DNA of 64,000 nt from Paraburkholderia sp. FT54 (GTDB lineage: Bacteria; Pseudomonadota; Gammaproteobacteria; Burkholderiales; Burkholderiaceae). The stretch lies in contig NZ_CP134196.1 of the NCBI RefSeq assembly GCF_031585635.1, positions 310,001-374,000 of the forward strand, given 5' to 3'. Positions 43,530-53,168 of this stretch are shown piece after piece. Every line of letters begins with the position of its first letter. The first letter of the stretch is position 1. Made by a program: the position numbers and the translations under genes. Under the pieces are notes generated by a model. It saw only the letters and a list, made by a program, of their open reading frames with translations, was not told the origin of the DNA and made no database searches.

Positions 43530-44729
43530 TCAGACCACTCCTTCGGCGCGTAGTTGGTCGATCTGCGCGTCGTCGTAACCGAGCGCGGCGAGTTGTTCAT
43601 GTGTGTGAGCCGACAGCACCGGCGCGGGTGTAGTCGGCGCCGTATCCGCGTCGTGCAGACGAAAACCCGCGCGAGTCACGCGCTGGCGGTCCGTGTCGGC
43701 ATCCGCGGCAAATTCGCGGATGAAGCCGCGCGACTCCAGATGCGGATGCGCGAGAATCTCCGGCACCGACATCACGCGGCCGGCCGGCACGCCTGCTTCG
43801 AAGAAACGTGCTTCCCAGTTCACGGCGCTGTCGTGCGCGAGTGCCGCTTCGATCTCTGCTTTCAGTGCCACGCGATTCAGTTTGCGAGCGTTGCGTTCCG
43901 AAAAACGTGGATCGTCGAGCAGATCCGCGCGCCCGATCAACTCACACAAGCTCGCGAACTGTTTGTTCTCGTTGGCGGCGATATTGAGCGGGCCGTCGCC
44001 GGTTTTGAAGGTGCCCGACGGCGCGGCCGTGAAGTTCTCGTTGCCCATCGGCGTCGGCGTGACGCCCGCATTCAGGAAGTTCGAGACGACCCAGCCCATG
44101 GTCGCGAGCGTGGCTTCGAGCATCGACACGTCGAGCATGCGGCCGTGGCCCGTGGCGCGCGCGTCGAGCAACGCGGCGCAAATGCCGAACGCCGCGGTAA
44201 GACCGCCCACCGTGTCCGACACCGGGTAGCCGACGCGCAACGGTGCGCTCTCGGCGTCGCCGGTCACACTCATCACGCCGGAGATGCCCTGGATGATCTG
44301 GTCGTAAGCAGGCCGCTTTGAAAACTCGCCGTCCATGCCGAAGCCGGAGATCGCGCAATACACGAGGTTTGGATTGACCTCGCGCAGCGCGTCGAAATCG
44401 AGGCCGAGCCGCGTCATCACGCCGGGCCGGAAATTTTCGACCAGCACGTCCGCGGTTTTGACGAGCTCGCGCAGAATCGCCTTGCCGCGCGGGTCCTTCA
44501 GATTGAGCGTAAGCGACTGCTTGCCTGCGTTCACGGCGACGAACGAGGCGCCCATATTGCGCGCCGACGCGTCCTTGTCGGCGCCCAGGCGGCGCGCCAG
44601 ATCACCGCCTTCCGGATGCTCGACCTTGATCACTTCGGCGCCGAGCAGCGCGAGCTGATATGCGCAAAACGGACCGGCCAATACATTCGATAAGTCCAGT
44701 ACGCGGACTCCAGCCAACGGCAGCGTCAT
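43530..44729 (-). CDS. CaiB/BaiF-family CoA-transferase
   Basis: 399 residues; class III CoA-transferase motifs throughout (VLDLSNVLAGPFCAYQLALL; GAEVIKVEHPEGGD; the catalytic Asp in SMLEATLATMGW region; ENFRPGVM). It transfers CoA from a donor ester to a carboxylate. Middle gene of the operon between the MFS transporter and the lyase, suggesting uptake, activation and cleavage of a hydroxy-carboxylic acid. Confidence 0.87.
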   Translation of the reverse strand: MTLPLAGVRVLDLSNVLAGPFCAYQLALLGAEVIKVEHPEGGDLARRLGADKDASARNMGASFVAVNAGKQSLTLNLKDPRGKAILRELVKTADVLVENFRPGVMTRLGLDFDALREVNPNLVYCAISGFGMDGEFSKRPAYDQIIQGISGVMSVTGDAESAPLRVGYPVSDTVGGLTAAFGICAALLDARATGHGRMLDVSMLEATLATMGWVVSNFLNAGVTPTPMGNENFTAAPSGTFKTGDGPLNIAANENKQFASLCELIGRADLLDDPRFSERNARKLNRVALKAEIEAALAHDSAVNWEARFFEAGVPAGRVMSVPEILAHPHLESRGFIREFAADADTDRQRVTRAGFRLHDADTAPTTPAPVLSAHTHEQLAALGYDDAQIDQLRAEGVV

Positions 44730-44756
44730 CTTTAAAGCCTCTTGTTCAAATGCGGT

Positions 44757-46190
44757 TCAATGCGAAATTTCGTCGAGATTACGATGGTTGGTACGCGGTC
44801 CGAAGATGCCGATCGCGCCCATCACCATTACCATCGACGCGCTGATCAACGCGAATACACCGCTCACGCCGAAGTGACGCAGCGCGAACGCGATCATGAA
44901 ACCGGAGAACATGGCCGACAGACGCGACATCGAGTAGACGAAGCCGACGGCGCGCGCCCGCAAACGCGTCGGGAAGAGTTCGGTTTGATACGCGTGATAG
45001 CCGACCGAGAGCAGCGTGCCGGACAGCGTGATCAACACGCCGAGCGTCATCAGCATGGCGGGCGAGGTTTGCGTCGCGAACAGGCTGCCGAACACGGCAA
45101 TGCCGAGCGCCGACAGCACGATCAACGTCTTTCGTTCGATGCGGTCCGCGATTGCCATGCCGATCAGCGGCCCGAACGGATTCGAGACCGCGATCACGAA
45201 CGAGTACAGCAGACTGTGCGTGATGGTCACGCCTTTGGAGACGAGCAGCGTCGGCACCCATGAGGCGAAGCCGTAGAAACCGATCGACTGGAACAGATTG
45301 AAGACGAGCATCGTGATCGCGCGTTTGCGATACGGCGGCTGCCAGATTTCTCGGAACGCAGCCTTGGTGGTTGCGGGTTCGACGGTCGGCACGGCGGGCG
45401 GCAGAGGCTTGCCGTATTGCGCGGCGACTTTCGCTTCCAGCGCCTGCAGCACTTGCTCGGCTTCGGCGGCGCGCCCTTGTTGCGCGAGCCAGCGCGGGCT
45501 TTCCGGCACGCGCCGGCGAATCGCCCACACCACCACCGCACCCAACGCGCCGATGATCACGACCCAGCGCCAGCCGTCGAGCCCGAATGGCGTGAGCGGC
45601 ACCAGCCACCACGCAAGGAACGCGACCGACGGCACCGCGCTGTACTGCACCAGATGCACGAACGCGAAGGCACGACCGCGCAAATGTTTGGGCACGAGTT
45701 CGCTGACGTACGTATCGATCGTCACCAGCTCGACGCCCACGCCGATGCCGGCAATCAGGCGCCACAGATTGATGGCGGGCGCCGTGCTTTGCAGCGCCAT
45801 GATGAGCGTCGCGGCGGAGTACCACAGCAGCGAAACGGTAAACACCGTCTTGCGGCCGTAGCGGTCGGCCATGCCCGCCAGCAAGAAAGTGCCGATGAAG
45901 AGCCCGGCAAACGACGCCGCCACGAACGCGCCAAGACCGGACACGCCGAAGAACGACGCGGTCGTCGTCGAGTAGACGCCGCTCTTGACGAGGCCGGGGC
46001 CGACGTACGCGGTGAAGAACAGATCGTAGAACTCGAACCAGCCGCCGATGGACAGCAGGAACACCAGCATCCACACCGCACGCGTTGCGGGCAGGCGGTC
46101 GATGCGCGCGTTGACGCCGGGCGCGGGCCCCTGCGCGTCGGCGCTTGACTGGGGCGACGCACCGGACGCGTCGATCGGCAGGCTTGCCAT
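44757..46190 (-). CDS. MFS carrier, sugar-porter/aromatic-acid type
   Basis: 477 residues with twelve helices and the motif DRYGRKTVF after helix 2 and RVPESPRWLAQQGR in the central loop, as in carboxylate/aromatic acid:proton symporters. First gene of a three-gene operon with CaiB and citryl-CoA-lyase-like genes (27 bp before CaiB), so it likely imports their substrate. Confidence 0.85.
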   Translation of the reverse strand: MASLPIDASGASPQSSADAQGPAPGVNARIDRLPATRAVWMLVFLLSIGGWFEFYDLFFTAYVGPGLVKSGVYSTTTASFFGVSGLGAFVAASFAGLFIGTFLLAGMADRYGRKTVFTVSLLWYSAATLIMALQSTAPAINLWRLIAGIGVGVELVTIDTYVSELVPKHLRGRAFAFVHLVQYSAVPSVAFLAWWLVPLTPFGLDGWRWVVIIGALGAVVVWAIRRRVPESPRWLAQQGRAAEAEQVLQALEAKVAAQYGKPLPPAVPTVEPATTKAAFREIWQPPYRKRAITMLVFNLFQSIGFYGFASWVPTLLVSKGVTITHSLLYSFVIAVSNPFGPLIGMAIADRIERKTLIVLSALGIAVFGSLFATQTSPAMLMTLGVLITLSGTLLSVGYHAYQTELFPTRLRARAVGFVYSMSRLSAMFSGFMIAFALRHFGVSGVFALISASMVMVMGAIGIFGPRTNHRNLDEISH

Positions 46191-46321
46191 GAAATCCTCC
46201 TTCGGATGGCTCTCGTCAGTGACGTTCTGTTGCGCAGAACGACGTTCTATTTAAAAGGTGTGCCGAGAGTAGTCGGTGTGGCGGACGCCAGGAATCCGGG
46301 GTTTTACCTAGAGAGGCTGTT

Positions 46322-46672
46322 TTACGCGGCCATGCGCTCGAGCATGGCCAGCAGCGTGTCGAAGGAAAGCGGCTTACGCGCGTATTCAATGTGGGGATTC
46401 GGCTGCACGGGGATATCCGCGGCCGCGCTGCACAGAATGATCGGAATGGCGCGCAGATCAGGATCGGCGTTCAGCGCCGCGCACAATTGCATCCCCGACA
46501 TGATCGGCATCATGCAGTCCGACAAGATGATGTCGGGCCGGGTCTTGCGTATCTGTTCGAGCGCGGCGGCCCCGTTCGACGCCGTCAGCACGGTATAGCC
46601 GTGCCGCTCCAGCAGCAGCCGCCAGACCGTGAGGATGTCGAACTCGTCGTCCACGACCAGAATGGTTTTCAT
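46322..46672 (-). CDS. Stand-alone response-regulator receiver protein
   Basis: 116 residues: a single receiver domain with the acidic pair (VVDDE, 7-11), phospho-acceptor Asp in LSDCMMP and Lys in RKPLSF. No output domain. It follows the KaiC-like gene by six bases and so is cotranscribed; a phosphorelay into the ATPase is the likely role. Confidence 0.88.
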   Translation of the reverse strand: MKTILVVDDEFDILTVWRLLLERHGYTVLTASNGAAALEQIRKTRPDIILSDCMMPIMSGMQLCAALNADPDLRAIPIILCSAAADIPVQPNPHIEYARKPLSFDTLLAMLERMAA

Positions 46673-46678
46673 GGGCTT

Positions 46679-48154
46679 CTAGGTATTTCGTCCCGGCTGT
46701 AGCGTGACCGACAGGCCGCCCGGCGAATGCAGGCTGGCGGGGCTCCCCGAGTTTTCGATCACGTCGAGGCCCTGAGACGAAATCACCAGCTCGCGCAAGG
46801 ATGTGTCGTGGGCGCTTTCGCGCTGCTTGACCACGGAAATCATGCGCTGCAGACCCGTTTCGGTTTCGGCGTAACGCAGCAGCATGAGGTTCTCGGTCAG
46901 CGCCGAAACGCGCACGCTCTTCGCGTGGCCAGGGGCCGCGTAAAGCGGCAGTTCTTCGGTCAGCAGCGTAGTGACGCAGGCTTCGCGAAGCTGGTGTAGC
47001 AGCGCATTCAGGAACAGGCCAAAGCGCTCAATGCGCAACGCGGAATCGCGGAAACCTTCCACACCGTCGATCACGATGCGCGACGCGCCGATGCTCTTGA
47101 CCGTGGCGAGCGCGGTGGCCGCGAGCTCGTCGACGGCGAGTTCGATGGCCGGTTGCCACTGGATCACGAGCCGGCCGTCCTCATACGCCTCGGTCAGGCC
47201 GATCGACACGGCCTCGGCTTTGCCGACCAGCCGCTGCGGTCCTTCGTAAAAGCCGAGGTAAACACAGCGTTCGCCGCGTGCCACGCCGGCCGCGAGAAAT
47301 TGCAGACACAGCAGCGTTTTGCCGACGCCCGATGGCCCGATCAGCGTAGTCGTGGAGCCTTGCGCAAAGCCGCCGCCGAGCAGGCCATCGAGGTGCGGCA
47401 AACCGAAACCGAGGCGCGTTTTCAGATCTACCGGACCCGGAGGGGCGGCAGACTGCGCTTCCAGGCGTGGGAACATCAGGAGCCCGCTTTCGGCAATGCG
47501 GAAGAAGTGCTTGCCCATCAGATGATTGCGCGCGCGCATCTTGTGGACTTCGATTTCGCGCGCGCGGCGCATGCCGTCGTTGTAACGGTTCAGCTCGATC
47601 AGACCGTCGACCAGCGTATGTTCCGGATGCGGCTCGTTGCCGGAGAGCGGGGCGAGCAGCAAGGTCGTGCAATCCATCGCCGCGACCAGCGCATTCAACT
47701 CGTGGATGAACTTGGACAGCGATAGCTCGGTTTCGCTGAATTCACGCGCGCTGCGAAAGCCGTCGATGATCATGAGGCTCGGGCGGTAATCGTAAATGCT
47801 CGAGGCAATCAGCTTGAGGAAGCCGTCGAGACCGTCCTGCATCAGTTCGTGATAGCCGGAGACGAACAGCATCTGCTGCGCGACCGCCTTCTCGTCGAAG
47901 AAGCTCAGACCCTTGAGATGCCCCAGCAGCTTGTCGTGCGATTCGGCGATCAAGGTCATGTACAGCACCTTCTCGCCCTGGCTTACGCGATGAAAACCAA
48001 TCTGGCTCGACAGAATCGTCTTGCCGGCGCCGGCCATGCCTTCCAGCAGATACACGCCGCCGCGGACCAGACCGCCGCCCAGGATCTCGTCGAGACCGGG
48101 GACGCCCGTTTCCACATTGGATCGGGAAGATGCCTGAGATTCGTGGTTAGTCAT
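46679..48154 (-). CDS. KaiC-like double RecA-fold ATPase
   Basis: 491 residues from MTNHESQ (ribosome-binding site weak; a longer start exists). Two KaiC/RadA domains: the first with GMAGAGKT (Walker A) and RPSLMIIDG, the second with GPSGVGKT and ASRIVIDGVEGF. KaiC-like proteins outside cyanobacteria act as signalling ATPases rather than proven clocks. The downstream receiver protein forms a two-gene operon with it. Confidence 0.85.
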   Translation of the reverse strand: MTNHESQASSRSNVETGVPGLDEILGGGLVRGGVYLLEGMAGAGKTILSSQIGFHRVSQGEKVLYMTLIAESHDKLLGHLKGLSFFDEKAVAQQMLFVSGYHELMQDGLDGFLKLIASSIYDYRPSLMIIDGFRSAREFSETELSLSKFIHELNALVAAMDCTTLLLAPLSGNEPHPEHTLVDGLIELNRYNDGMRRAREIEVHKMRARNHLMGKHFFRIAESGLLMFPRLEAQSAAPPGPVDLKTRLGFGLPHLDGLLGGGFAQGSTTTLIGPSGVGKTLLCLQFLAAGVARGERCVYLGFYEGPQRLVGKAEAVSIGLTEAYEDGRLVIQWQPAIELAVDELAATALATVKSIGASRIVIDGVEGFRDSALRIERFGLFLNALLHQLREACVTTLLTEELPLYAAPGHAKSVRVSALTENLMLLRYAETETGLQRMISVVKQRESAHDTSLRELVISSQGLDVIENSGSPASLHSPGGLSVTLQPGRNT

Positions 48155-48459
48155 TGTCGAAGTGCCGTTCAAAGTGCGGAGAAGCGACGGTTCGCGGATG
48201 AACCGCCTATTGCTCAAACTTACTGCTATCAGCAATCCGCGTTCCCGCTCCGGGGCGGCGACGCTGCGCGTTGGCATGGGATGCGGAGGATTCTACCTGG
48301 CGGCGGCGCGCTTGGCGAACGGCACGTGGGGCGCGCAATGCAAGGGAGCGGGGCGGCGCGTTGCCGACCGCCGGCATGGCGGCGAATTTTTCAACGTGAT
48401 GTAAGCAGAGGGGATTCAGACGCCGCCTCGCGCATGCGACCGTGCAAAGCTACACGTCA
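48155..48459. other. Intergenic region upstream of the KaiC-like gene
   Basis: About 300 bp before the amidohydrolase remnant; no gene or motif recognised, though the KaiC promoter must be here. Confidence 0.4.
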
Positions 48460-48807
48460 TGCGCGAGGCGGGTACAGGGAAACGGGCCGACGACCCGCTC
48501 CTGACTCAGCTACAGGCGAAACTGTTTGCGGCGGTGAAGCCGGTCGAGCAGGCGTCGTCGATCGCGTTGCATAAGCCCAATGTTTATATCGACCTGTCCG
48601 GCTGGTCGTCGAAGTCTTTTTCGCCCGAGTTGCTTCGTCACGCCAACACGGTGCTGAAGCGCAAGATGCTGTTCGGTTCGGATTTCCGTTGATTCAGCCG
48701 GACCGCTGGCTGGAGGATTTCAAGCAGGTTGGTTTCAGGGAAGAGGTGCAGCCCTTGATTCTCAAGCAGAACGCGATCGGCCTGCTGGGGCTTCAGAAAG
48801 ACAGCTG
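48460..48807 (+). pseudogene. Amidohydrolase 3'-end remnant with frameshift
   Basis: From about 48550 the sequence reads LHKPNVYIDLSGW and KRKMLFGSDF in one frame, then after a one-base shift near 48690 PLIQPDRWLEDFKQVGF and LILKQNAIGLLGLQ to a stop at 48805-48807. Joined, this is the C-terminal part of an amidohydrolase-2 family enzyme. The N-terminal two thirds are missing and replaced by unrelated sequence, so this is a decayed fragment. Confidence 0.75.
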
Positions 48808-48927
48808 AGAGGGTGGGTGGTTAGCAGGGCAGATCCGCCGCGCACGGCAGAGGCGTTTCGCCGTATACAATTCGGCAGCGCCCGATTTTTGCCTGCTTTC
48901 CTGCCCAATACCGACCTGATCCAATCC

Positions 48928-49974
48928 ATGCCGAATCCGACCCGGGCCTTCCTTCTCGGCCCGCTCCTGAAAGGCGTTTCACGCTCCTTCTATCTCACCC
49001 TGCGCGTGCTGCCCGTCGGGATGCGCGATCCGATCGGACTCGCCTACCTGCTGGCACGCGCGGCCGACACCATCGCGGACACCGCGCTGATCTCGCCGGA
49101 CCAACGCCTCGCGTTGCTGTTGTCGCTGCGAGATCAGGTAAACGGTGTAGCGGACGACGGCGCGCTATTCCAGCGGATGGCCGCCGAAGTGGCTGGGCAG
49201 CAGATCCAGTCGGACGAGAAGATCCTGCTCGAATCGCTCGGCCCCGCGCTCGACGTGTTGTCGCAACTGAGCGAAGCCGATCGCAGCGCCGTGCGCGAGA
49301 TCGTCTCGACGCTGACCGAAGGCATGGAGTTCGATCTGCGTACCTTTCCCGATGAACGTTCCGGCCAGATCGCGGCGCTGCGCGAATACGACGAACTCGA
49401 CCGCTATACATATCTCGTGGCGGGTTGCGTCGGCGAATTCTGGACCACGATGACTTACGCACACATGCCCGGCACGCTGAAGGAGCGGCCCGAGACAATG
49501 GCGCGGCGCGGCGTGCGGTTTGGCAAGGCACTGCAGATGACCAACGTGCTGCGCGATTGCGGCAAGGATTTGCGGATCGGCCGCTGTTACCTGCCGCAGA
49601 CCCTGCTCGAACGATATGGTCTAAGCGCGCGAGACCTGCTGTTGCCGGCCAATTCGGTGCGCGCCCGGCCGCTGATGGTCGAGCTGCTGCGCAAGACACT
49701 CGATCATTTCCGCGAAGCCCTCGACTACACGCTGGCGATTCCCGCGTTTTCAGTGCGCTTACGTCTCGCGTGTTTGTGGCCGATTCTGATCGGCCTTGAG
49801 ACGCTGCTCCTGCTCGTGGACAACGACGCCTGGCTCGATCCGCAGAAAGTCTCCAAGGTGCGGCGCAATAAGGTGTATCAGATCATCGCGTCGTCGCTGT
49901 TGCTGGTGCCTTCGAATGGACTGGTACGCAACGCTATCGAACGGCGAATCAGGCAGATCGAAGCCCGGCTCTGA
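48928..49974 (+). CDS. Squalene/phytoene synthase-family protein
   Basis: 348 residues from MPNPTRAF. Family motifs: ARAADTIADT (first Asp-rich, DTIAD), DRYTYLVAGCVGEFWT and NVLRDCGKDLRIGRCYLP (second Asp-rich region). A C-terminal hydrophobic segment (WPILIGLETLLLLV) may anchor it to the membrane. It should condense two prenyl diphosphates, most likely farnesyl diphosphate; no hopanoid or carotenoid genes are adjacent, so the product is uncertain. Confidence 0.82.
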   Translation: MPNPTRAFLLGPLLKGVSRSFYLTLRVLPVGMRDPIGLAYLLARAADTIADTALISPDQRLALLLSLRDQVNGVADDGALFQRMAAEVAGQQIQSDEKILLESLGPALDVLSQLSEADRSAVREIVSTLTEGMEFDLRTFPDERSGQIAALREYDELDRYTYLVAGCVGEFWTTMTYAHMPGTLKERPETMARRGVRFGKALQMTNVLRDCGKDLRIGRCYLPQTLLERYGLSARDLLLPANSVRARPLMVELLRKTLDHFREALDYTLAIPAFSVRLRLACLWPILIGLETLLLLVDNDAWLDPQKVSKVRRNKVYQIIASSLLLVPSNGLVRNAIERRIRQIEARL

Positions 49975-50068
49975 GGGTTATGAAGCACGCAGTGTGTGGG
50001 AACGTACCGAATAAAAAGCCGGTGAACCGTAGTTTGGCGGACAAGCCCTTTGTCCGATCCAGATTCAT

Positions 50069-51241
50069 ATGGCGCTCACCGGCAAACACCATTGCGACAC
50101 GCTCGACCTGATCCGCGCATTAGCGGCAGGCGCGGTATGCGTGAGTCATCTGCGCAATCTCATGTTTGTCGACTACCGTGCGAGTACTGGAATCGGGCTG
50201 GCCGGCAAGGCGTTCTATTTCCTCAGTAACTACGGCCACACTGCGGTAATCGTGTTCTTCTTGCTGAGCGGCTATTTCGTGGGCGGTTCGGTGTTGCGCC
50301 AGGTCGAGTCCGGAACATGGAGTTGGCAGCGCTATCTGACCGAGCGCCTGTCGCGGCTGTGGATCGTGCTGATTCCTGCGTTGCTGTTGACGATGTTCTG
50401 GGATCGCCTGGGCATCGCGCTCGTTGGCGGTCCGTTTTATCTCGGGACCGAAGGTACGTTCGATCAGCAGATCAACGTGGCATCGCATCTCGGCTCGGCG
50501 ACGCTCGCCTGCAACTTCGCGTTCCTGCAGACCCTGGCGTGCGGCACGTATGGCTCCAATGGACCGCTGTGGAGTCTGGCTAACGAGTTCTGGTACTACC
50601 TATGGTTTCCCGCGTGCTTCGTACTACTACGTCGGCGCCGCGGGTTCGGTGCCGTCGCCGCGGCTGCTTTCGCACTCGCGACGATGATTGCGTTTCCGTC
50701 GCTGCTGAACGGCTTCGGACTGTGGCTGCTCGGCGTCGTCCTGGCGTTGCTGGAAAAGCGTTTTCCAGCGCGCGGCGTTCGTACAGGTTTGCCGTGGTTC
50801 ACGCTCGCAAGCGGGGCGGTTTTTCTCGCGGCACTGGTGTGCTTGCGCTTGTTCCTGTGGAGCAATGATTGGCTCGTCGGCGTACCGTGTTTCGTCTTCC
50901 TGCGTTGCATTCTCTGGGAAAACGTTCGACTGCGTCCGGCACCCCTGTCGCGTATCGCGGTTCTGTTTTCCGGGTTCTCCTATTCGCTGTATCTGACACA
51001 CTTCTCGTTCATTCTATTCGTCGCCGCGGTCGGATTCGGGCACCGTATCCAGTTCGATGCACGCGGCGCGCTGGTGCTCGCGGGCATGCTTGCCGCCTGC
51101 TACGTGTATGCGTACGCGGTGTACCTGCTGTTCGAGCGGAATACCAAGCGCGTTCAGCGGAGCATTCAGAAGTTCCATTTTCTACGGGCAAGACCGGATC
51201 CAGTCACGCCGCATAACGGATCGCGCGGAAGCGTGACCTGA
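50069..51241 (+). CDS. Acyltransferase-3 family membrane protein
   Basis: 390 residues with about ten helices. Starts with the typical LDLIRALAAGAVCVSH motif and has FFLLSGYFVGG and RLSRLWIVLIPALL, as in integral membrane O-acyltransferases that decorate lipids or polysaccharides. A single gene about 95 bp behind the squalene-synthase-like gene. Acceptor unknown. Confidence 0.82.
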   Translation: MALTGKHHCDTLDLIRALAAGAVCVSHLRNLMFVDYRASTGIGLAGKAFYFLSNYGHTAVIVFFLLSGYFVGGSVLRQVESGTWSWQRYLTERLSRLWIVLIPALLLTMFWDRLGIALVGGPFYLGTEGTFDQQINVASHLGSATLACNFAFLQTLACGTYGSNGPLWSLANEFWYYLWFPACFVLLRRRRGFGAVAAAAFALATMIAFPSLLNGFGLWLLGVVLALLEKRFPARGVRTGLPWFTLASGAVFLAALVCLRLFLWSNDWLVGVPCFVFLRCILWENVRLRPAPLSRIAVLFSGFSYSLYLTHFSFILFVAAVGFGHRIQFDARGALVLAGMLAACYVYAYAVYLLFERNTKRVQRSIQKFHFLRARPDPVTPHNGSRGSVT

Positions 51242-51335
51242 TTTAATCTGCATCACGGATTAGCCATCGATCGGGAAACCCCTAGGACCGTGCATCCATG
51301 GTTCGCGTTAGTCTCTTCAAAAGAGGAGACGAACC

Positions 51336-51584
51336 ATGAGACAAGCGTTCAATATTGCCGTGGTGCTGTTGCTCGGCTATCTGATGGCGGATAGGGCGCT
51401 GATGCGCGCGCAAGCCGGGGAGATGGGGACAATAACCTGTCACCAGGGCGCGGAGATGGTCAAGTCGAACGCGCTGAAAAAAGGCTTTGGCGATATCGGG
51501 GCGAGCAGCCAGGGCGAGAATTTCCTCTCGAGTTGTCTCGTCACCGGGCGCGGTCAAGTAGGCGATCTGGTCGCGCGCGACTGA
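51336..51584 (+). CDS. Small exported or membrane hypothetical protein
   Basis: 82 residues; GAGGAG lies upstream of the ATG. A hydrophobic N-terminal segment (IAVVLLLGYLMADRAL) could be a signal or anchor; the remainder has two cysteines (ITCHQGAE, LSSCLVTG) that might form a disulphide. I do not recognise the family. Confidence 0.6.
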   Translation: MRQAFNIAVVLLLGYLMADRALMRAQAGEMGTITCHQGAEMVKSNALKKGFGDIGASSQGENFLSSCLVTGRGQVGDLVARD

Positions 51585-51925
51585 CGCTGCTCGCCGGCCC
51601 ACTATCTGAGACCTGTGCGTAGTCCGACATTGCGGGCGCCGTTTCGATATTGACAAAGGCGCAGCCAGGCAATGCGCCAATAAAAAGCGCCCGGACCGTG
51701 AAGGTCCAGGCGAAGCCATCGGGCGTCCGATGACGGAGGTAAGGAATACAAAACTGGCCCGTGATCGGGGATGCTCGGTCGCGGGCCAGTTCGTTTTGAA
51801 TCGTGGCGCACCTGTTTTTGGTGCGCTGGGCGCCTGGTTGCCGCAAAGACTTTGCGTCTATGAGTTCCACTCGCCGAATAGCTGGTTACGGTCGGGTTAC
51901 TGCCTGACTACCGCGCGGCTGCAGT
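51585..51925. other. Intergenic region with a bidirectional hairpin
   Basis: About 340 bp between convergent genes. It contains the strong stem at 51752-51791 and otherwise no feature. Confidence 0.5.
51752..51791. terminator. Bidirectional terminator-like hairpin
   Basis: Perfect 10-bp stem AACTGGCCCG/CGGGCCAGTT with a 20-base loop. Minus-strand reading is followed by TTTTGT, plus-strand reading by CGTTTTG, so it can end both the DUF4148 transcript and the plus-strand gene upstream. Confidence 0.55.
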
Positions 51926-52243
51926 TTAGTTGCCGAAGTAAATCGACTTCGAGCCGTTCGCCGGAACCTGGTTGCCCGCTTGCGAAGCGCCGCTCACCAC
52001 ACCACCGTAACCACTTTCCGCTGCCTGCGCGGTGCCGTTCTGACGGGCGACGCGCGCTTGTGCGGCCTGAATGTCGGCCGGGTAGTACGGGTCGGAGAGG
52101 CCCGGGTGATAGCCTGCCTTTTCAAGTTGAACCAGTTCCGCGCGCACCTGAGCGCGGGTCACAGGCTGGTTGGACTGCGCAAACGAAGCAACGGGAGCGG
52201 CCAATACAGCGGCGACGACAACAGCTTGAATGAGCGATTTCAT
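51926..52243 (-). CDS. DUF4148 secreted protein
   Basis: 105 residues. Signal peptide MKSLIQAVVVAAVLAAPVASFAQ, then the DUF4148 signature LTRAQVRAELVQLEKAGY-like segment (VTRAQVRAELVQLEKAGYHP) and a Gln/Gly-rich tail. These short periplasmic proteins are very common in Burkholderia and their function is unknown. Single gene with its own terminator at 51752-51791. Confidence 0.88.
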   Translation of the reverse strand: MKSLIQAVVVAAVLAAPVASFAQSNQPVTRAQVRAELVQLEKAGYHPGLSDPYYPADIQAAQARVARQNGTAQAAESGYGGVVSGASQAGNQVPANGSKSIYFGN

Positions 52244-52472
52244 GATGAACTACCTCCAATTCGGTTTTTATCTTGCTACGAACGTTCTGGTTCGTATTCA
52301 GTGATTGCCTTGTAGTTTTGCGACCTGGAGAGAGTAATCACCGTTTCAGGTAATGTTTGTTGCTGGATTTGAGACAACCAGTCGGTACTCGGAGGCGTGG
52401 TATGCGCTACGACGCACGCGGAGAGCCGTTCTCTCGCCGCGTGCGTCGTCTCGTCCCTGATCGCACCGCTAA

Positions 52473-53168
52473 TCAACTGCCCGAGAAAATCGGACCTTGT
52501 CCACCCGGCGTGAATTGCTGGAATACGTCGCTGTGCGACGGAGCCGGCGCCGCTTGCGGACGTGATGCCGAAGCCGTGGCGGGCTCGCGAAGCGTGACAG
52601 CGCTGTCCGCGGTGATCGGAACGCTGGGCTTGGCGAGCAACTCGGTCTTTCGCATCGATCCCACCGACGTGCCGAAGTAGTAGCCGATGATGCTGATCCA
52701 CGCCGTACCCAATGCGCCGACGATCACGTTGACGAGATCCTTGTTCGCGCCCGGCAGCGGCTGGAAGGCCATGAGCAACAGGATGCCGAAGAAACCGGCA
52801 GTAACCGCCATCGCAAGGACTTTGGGCACCCAATCCTTGTTGCTGATGCCCATCGCGCGCGCGTCGGCCCGATCGGCGGCCTGGATGCGCGCCATGTCGC
52901 TTTCGTGCGCGAGGCTCGCTTGCGCGGCACTGACCATCAACTGTTGCAGCTGCAACGAGTTCGCACTCTCGGCTTGCCGGACCTTCTCGAGTGCGCTGGG
53001 GTCGTTCAACGCGAGTTCCACGACGCCGGGATCGCTGGGCGTTCCGAGCGCATGCGAAATGATCGCGGCGGCGGCCGTCACGCCCACGCCGATCGGACCA
53101 CCCACGAGGCCGGCGAGAAGCGGTGCGCTGCTGCCGATGTTCGACGCTACTTTAGACCAGTCCATCAT
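52473..53168 (-). CDS. Holin-like membrane protein of a phage-type lysis pair
   Basis: 231 residues. An N-terminal glycine-rich hydrophobic part, a helical middle, then two adjacent membrane spans (about 120-165: VLAMAVTAGFFGILLLMAF and LVNVIVGALGTAWISIIGYY) as in phage holins of this group, followed by a Pro/Ala-rich tail. It overlaps the endolysin gene by four bases (ATGA). Function as holin is inferred from this coupling and topology. Confidence 0.7.
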   Translation of the reverse strand: MMDWSKVASNIGSSAPLLAGLVGGPIGVGVTAAAAIISHALGTPSDPGVVELALNDPSALEKVRQAESANSLQLQQLMVSAAQASLAHESDMARIQAADRADARAMGISNKDWVPKVLAMAVTAGFFGILLLMAFQPLPGANKDLVNVIVGALGTAWISIIGYYFGTSVGSMRKTELLAKPSVPITADSAVTLREPATASASRPQAAPAPSHSDVFQQFTPGGQGPIFSGS

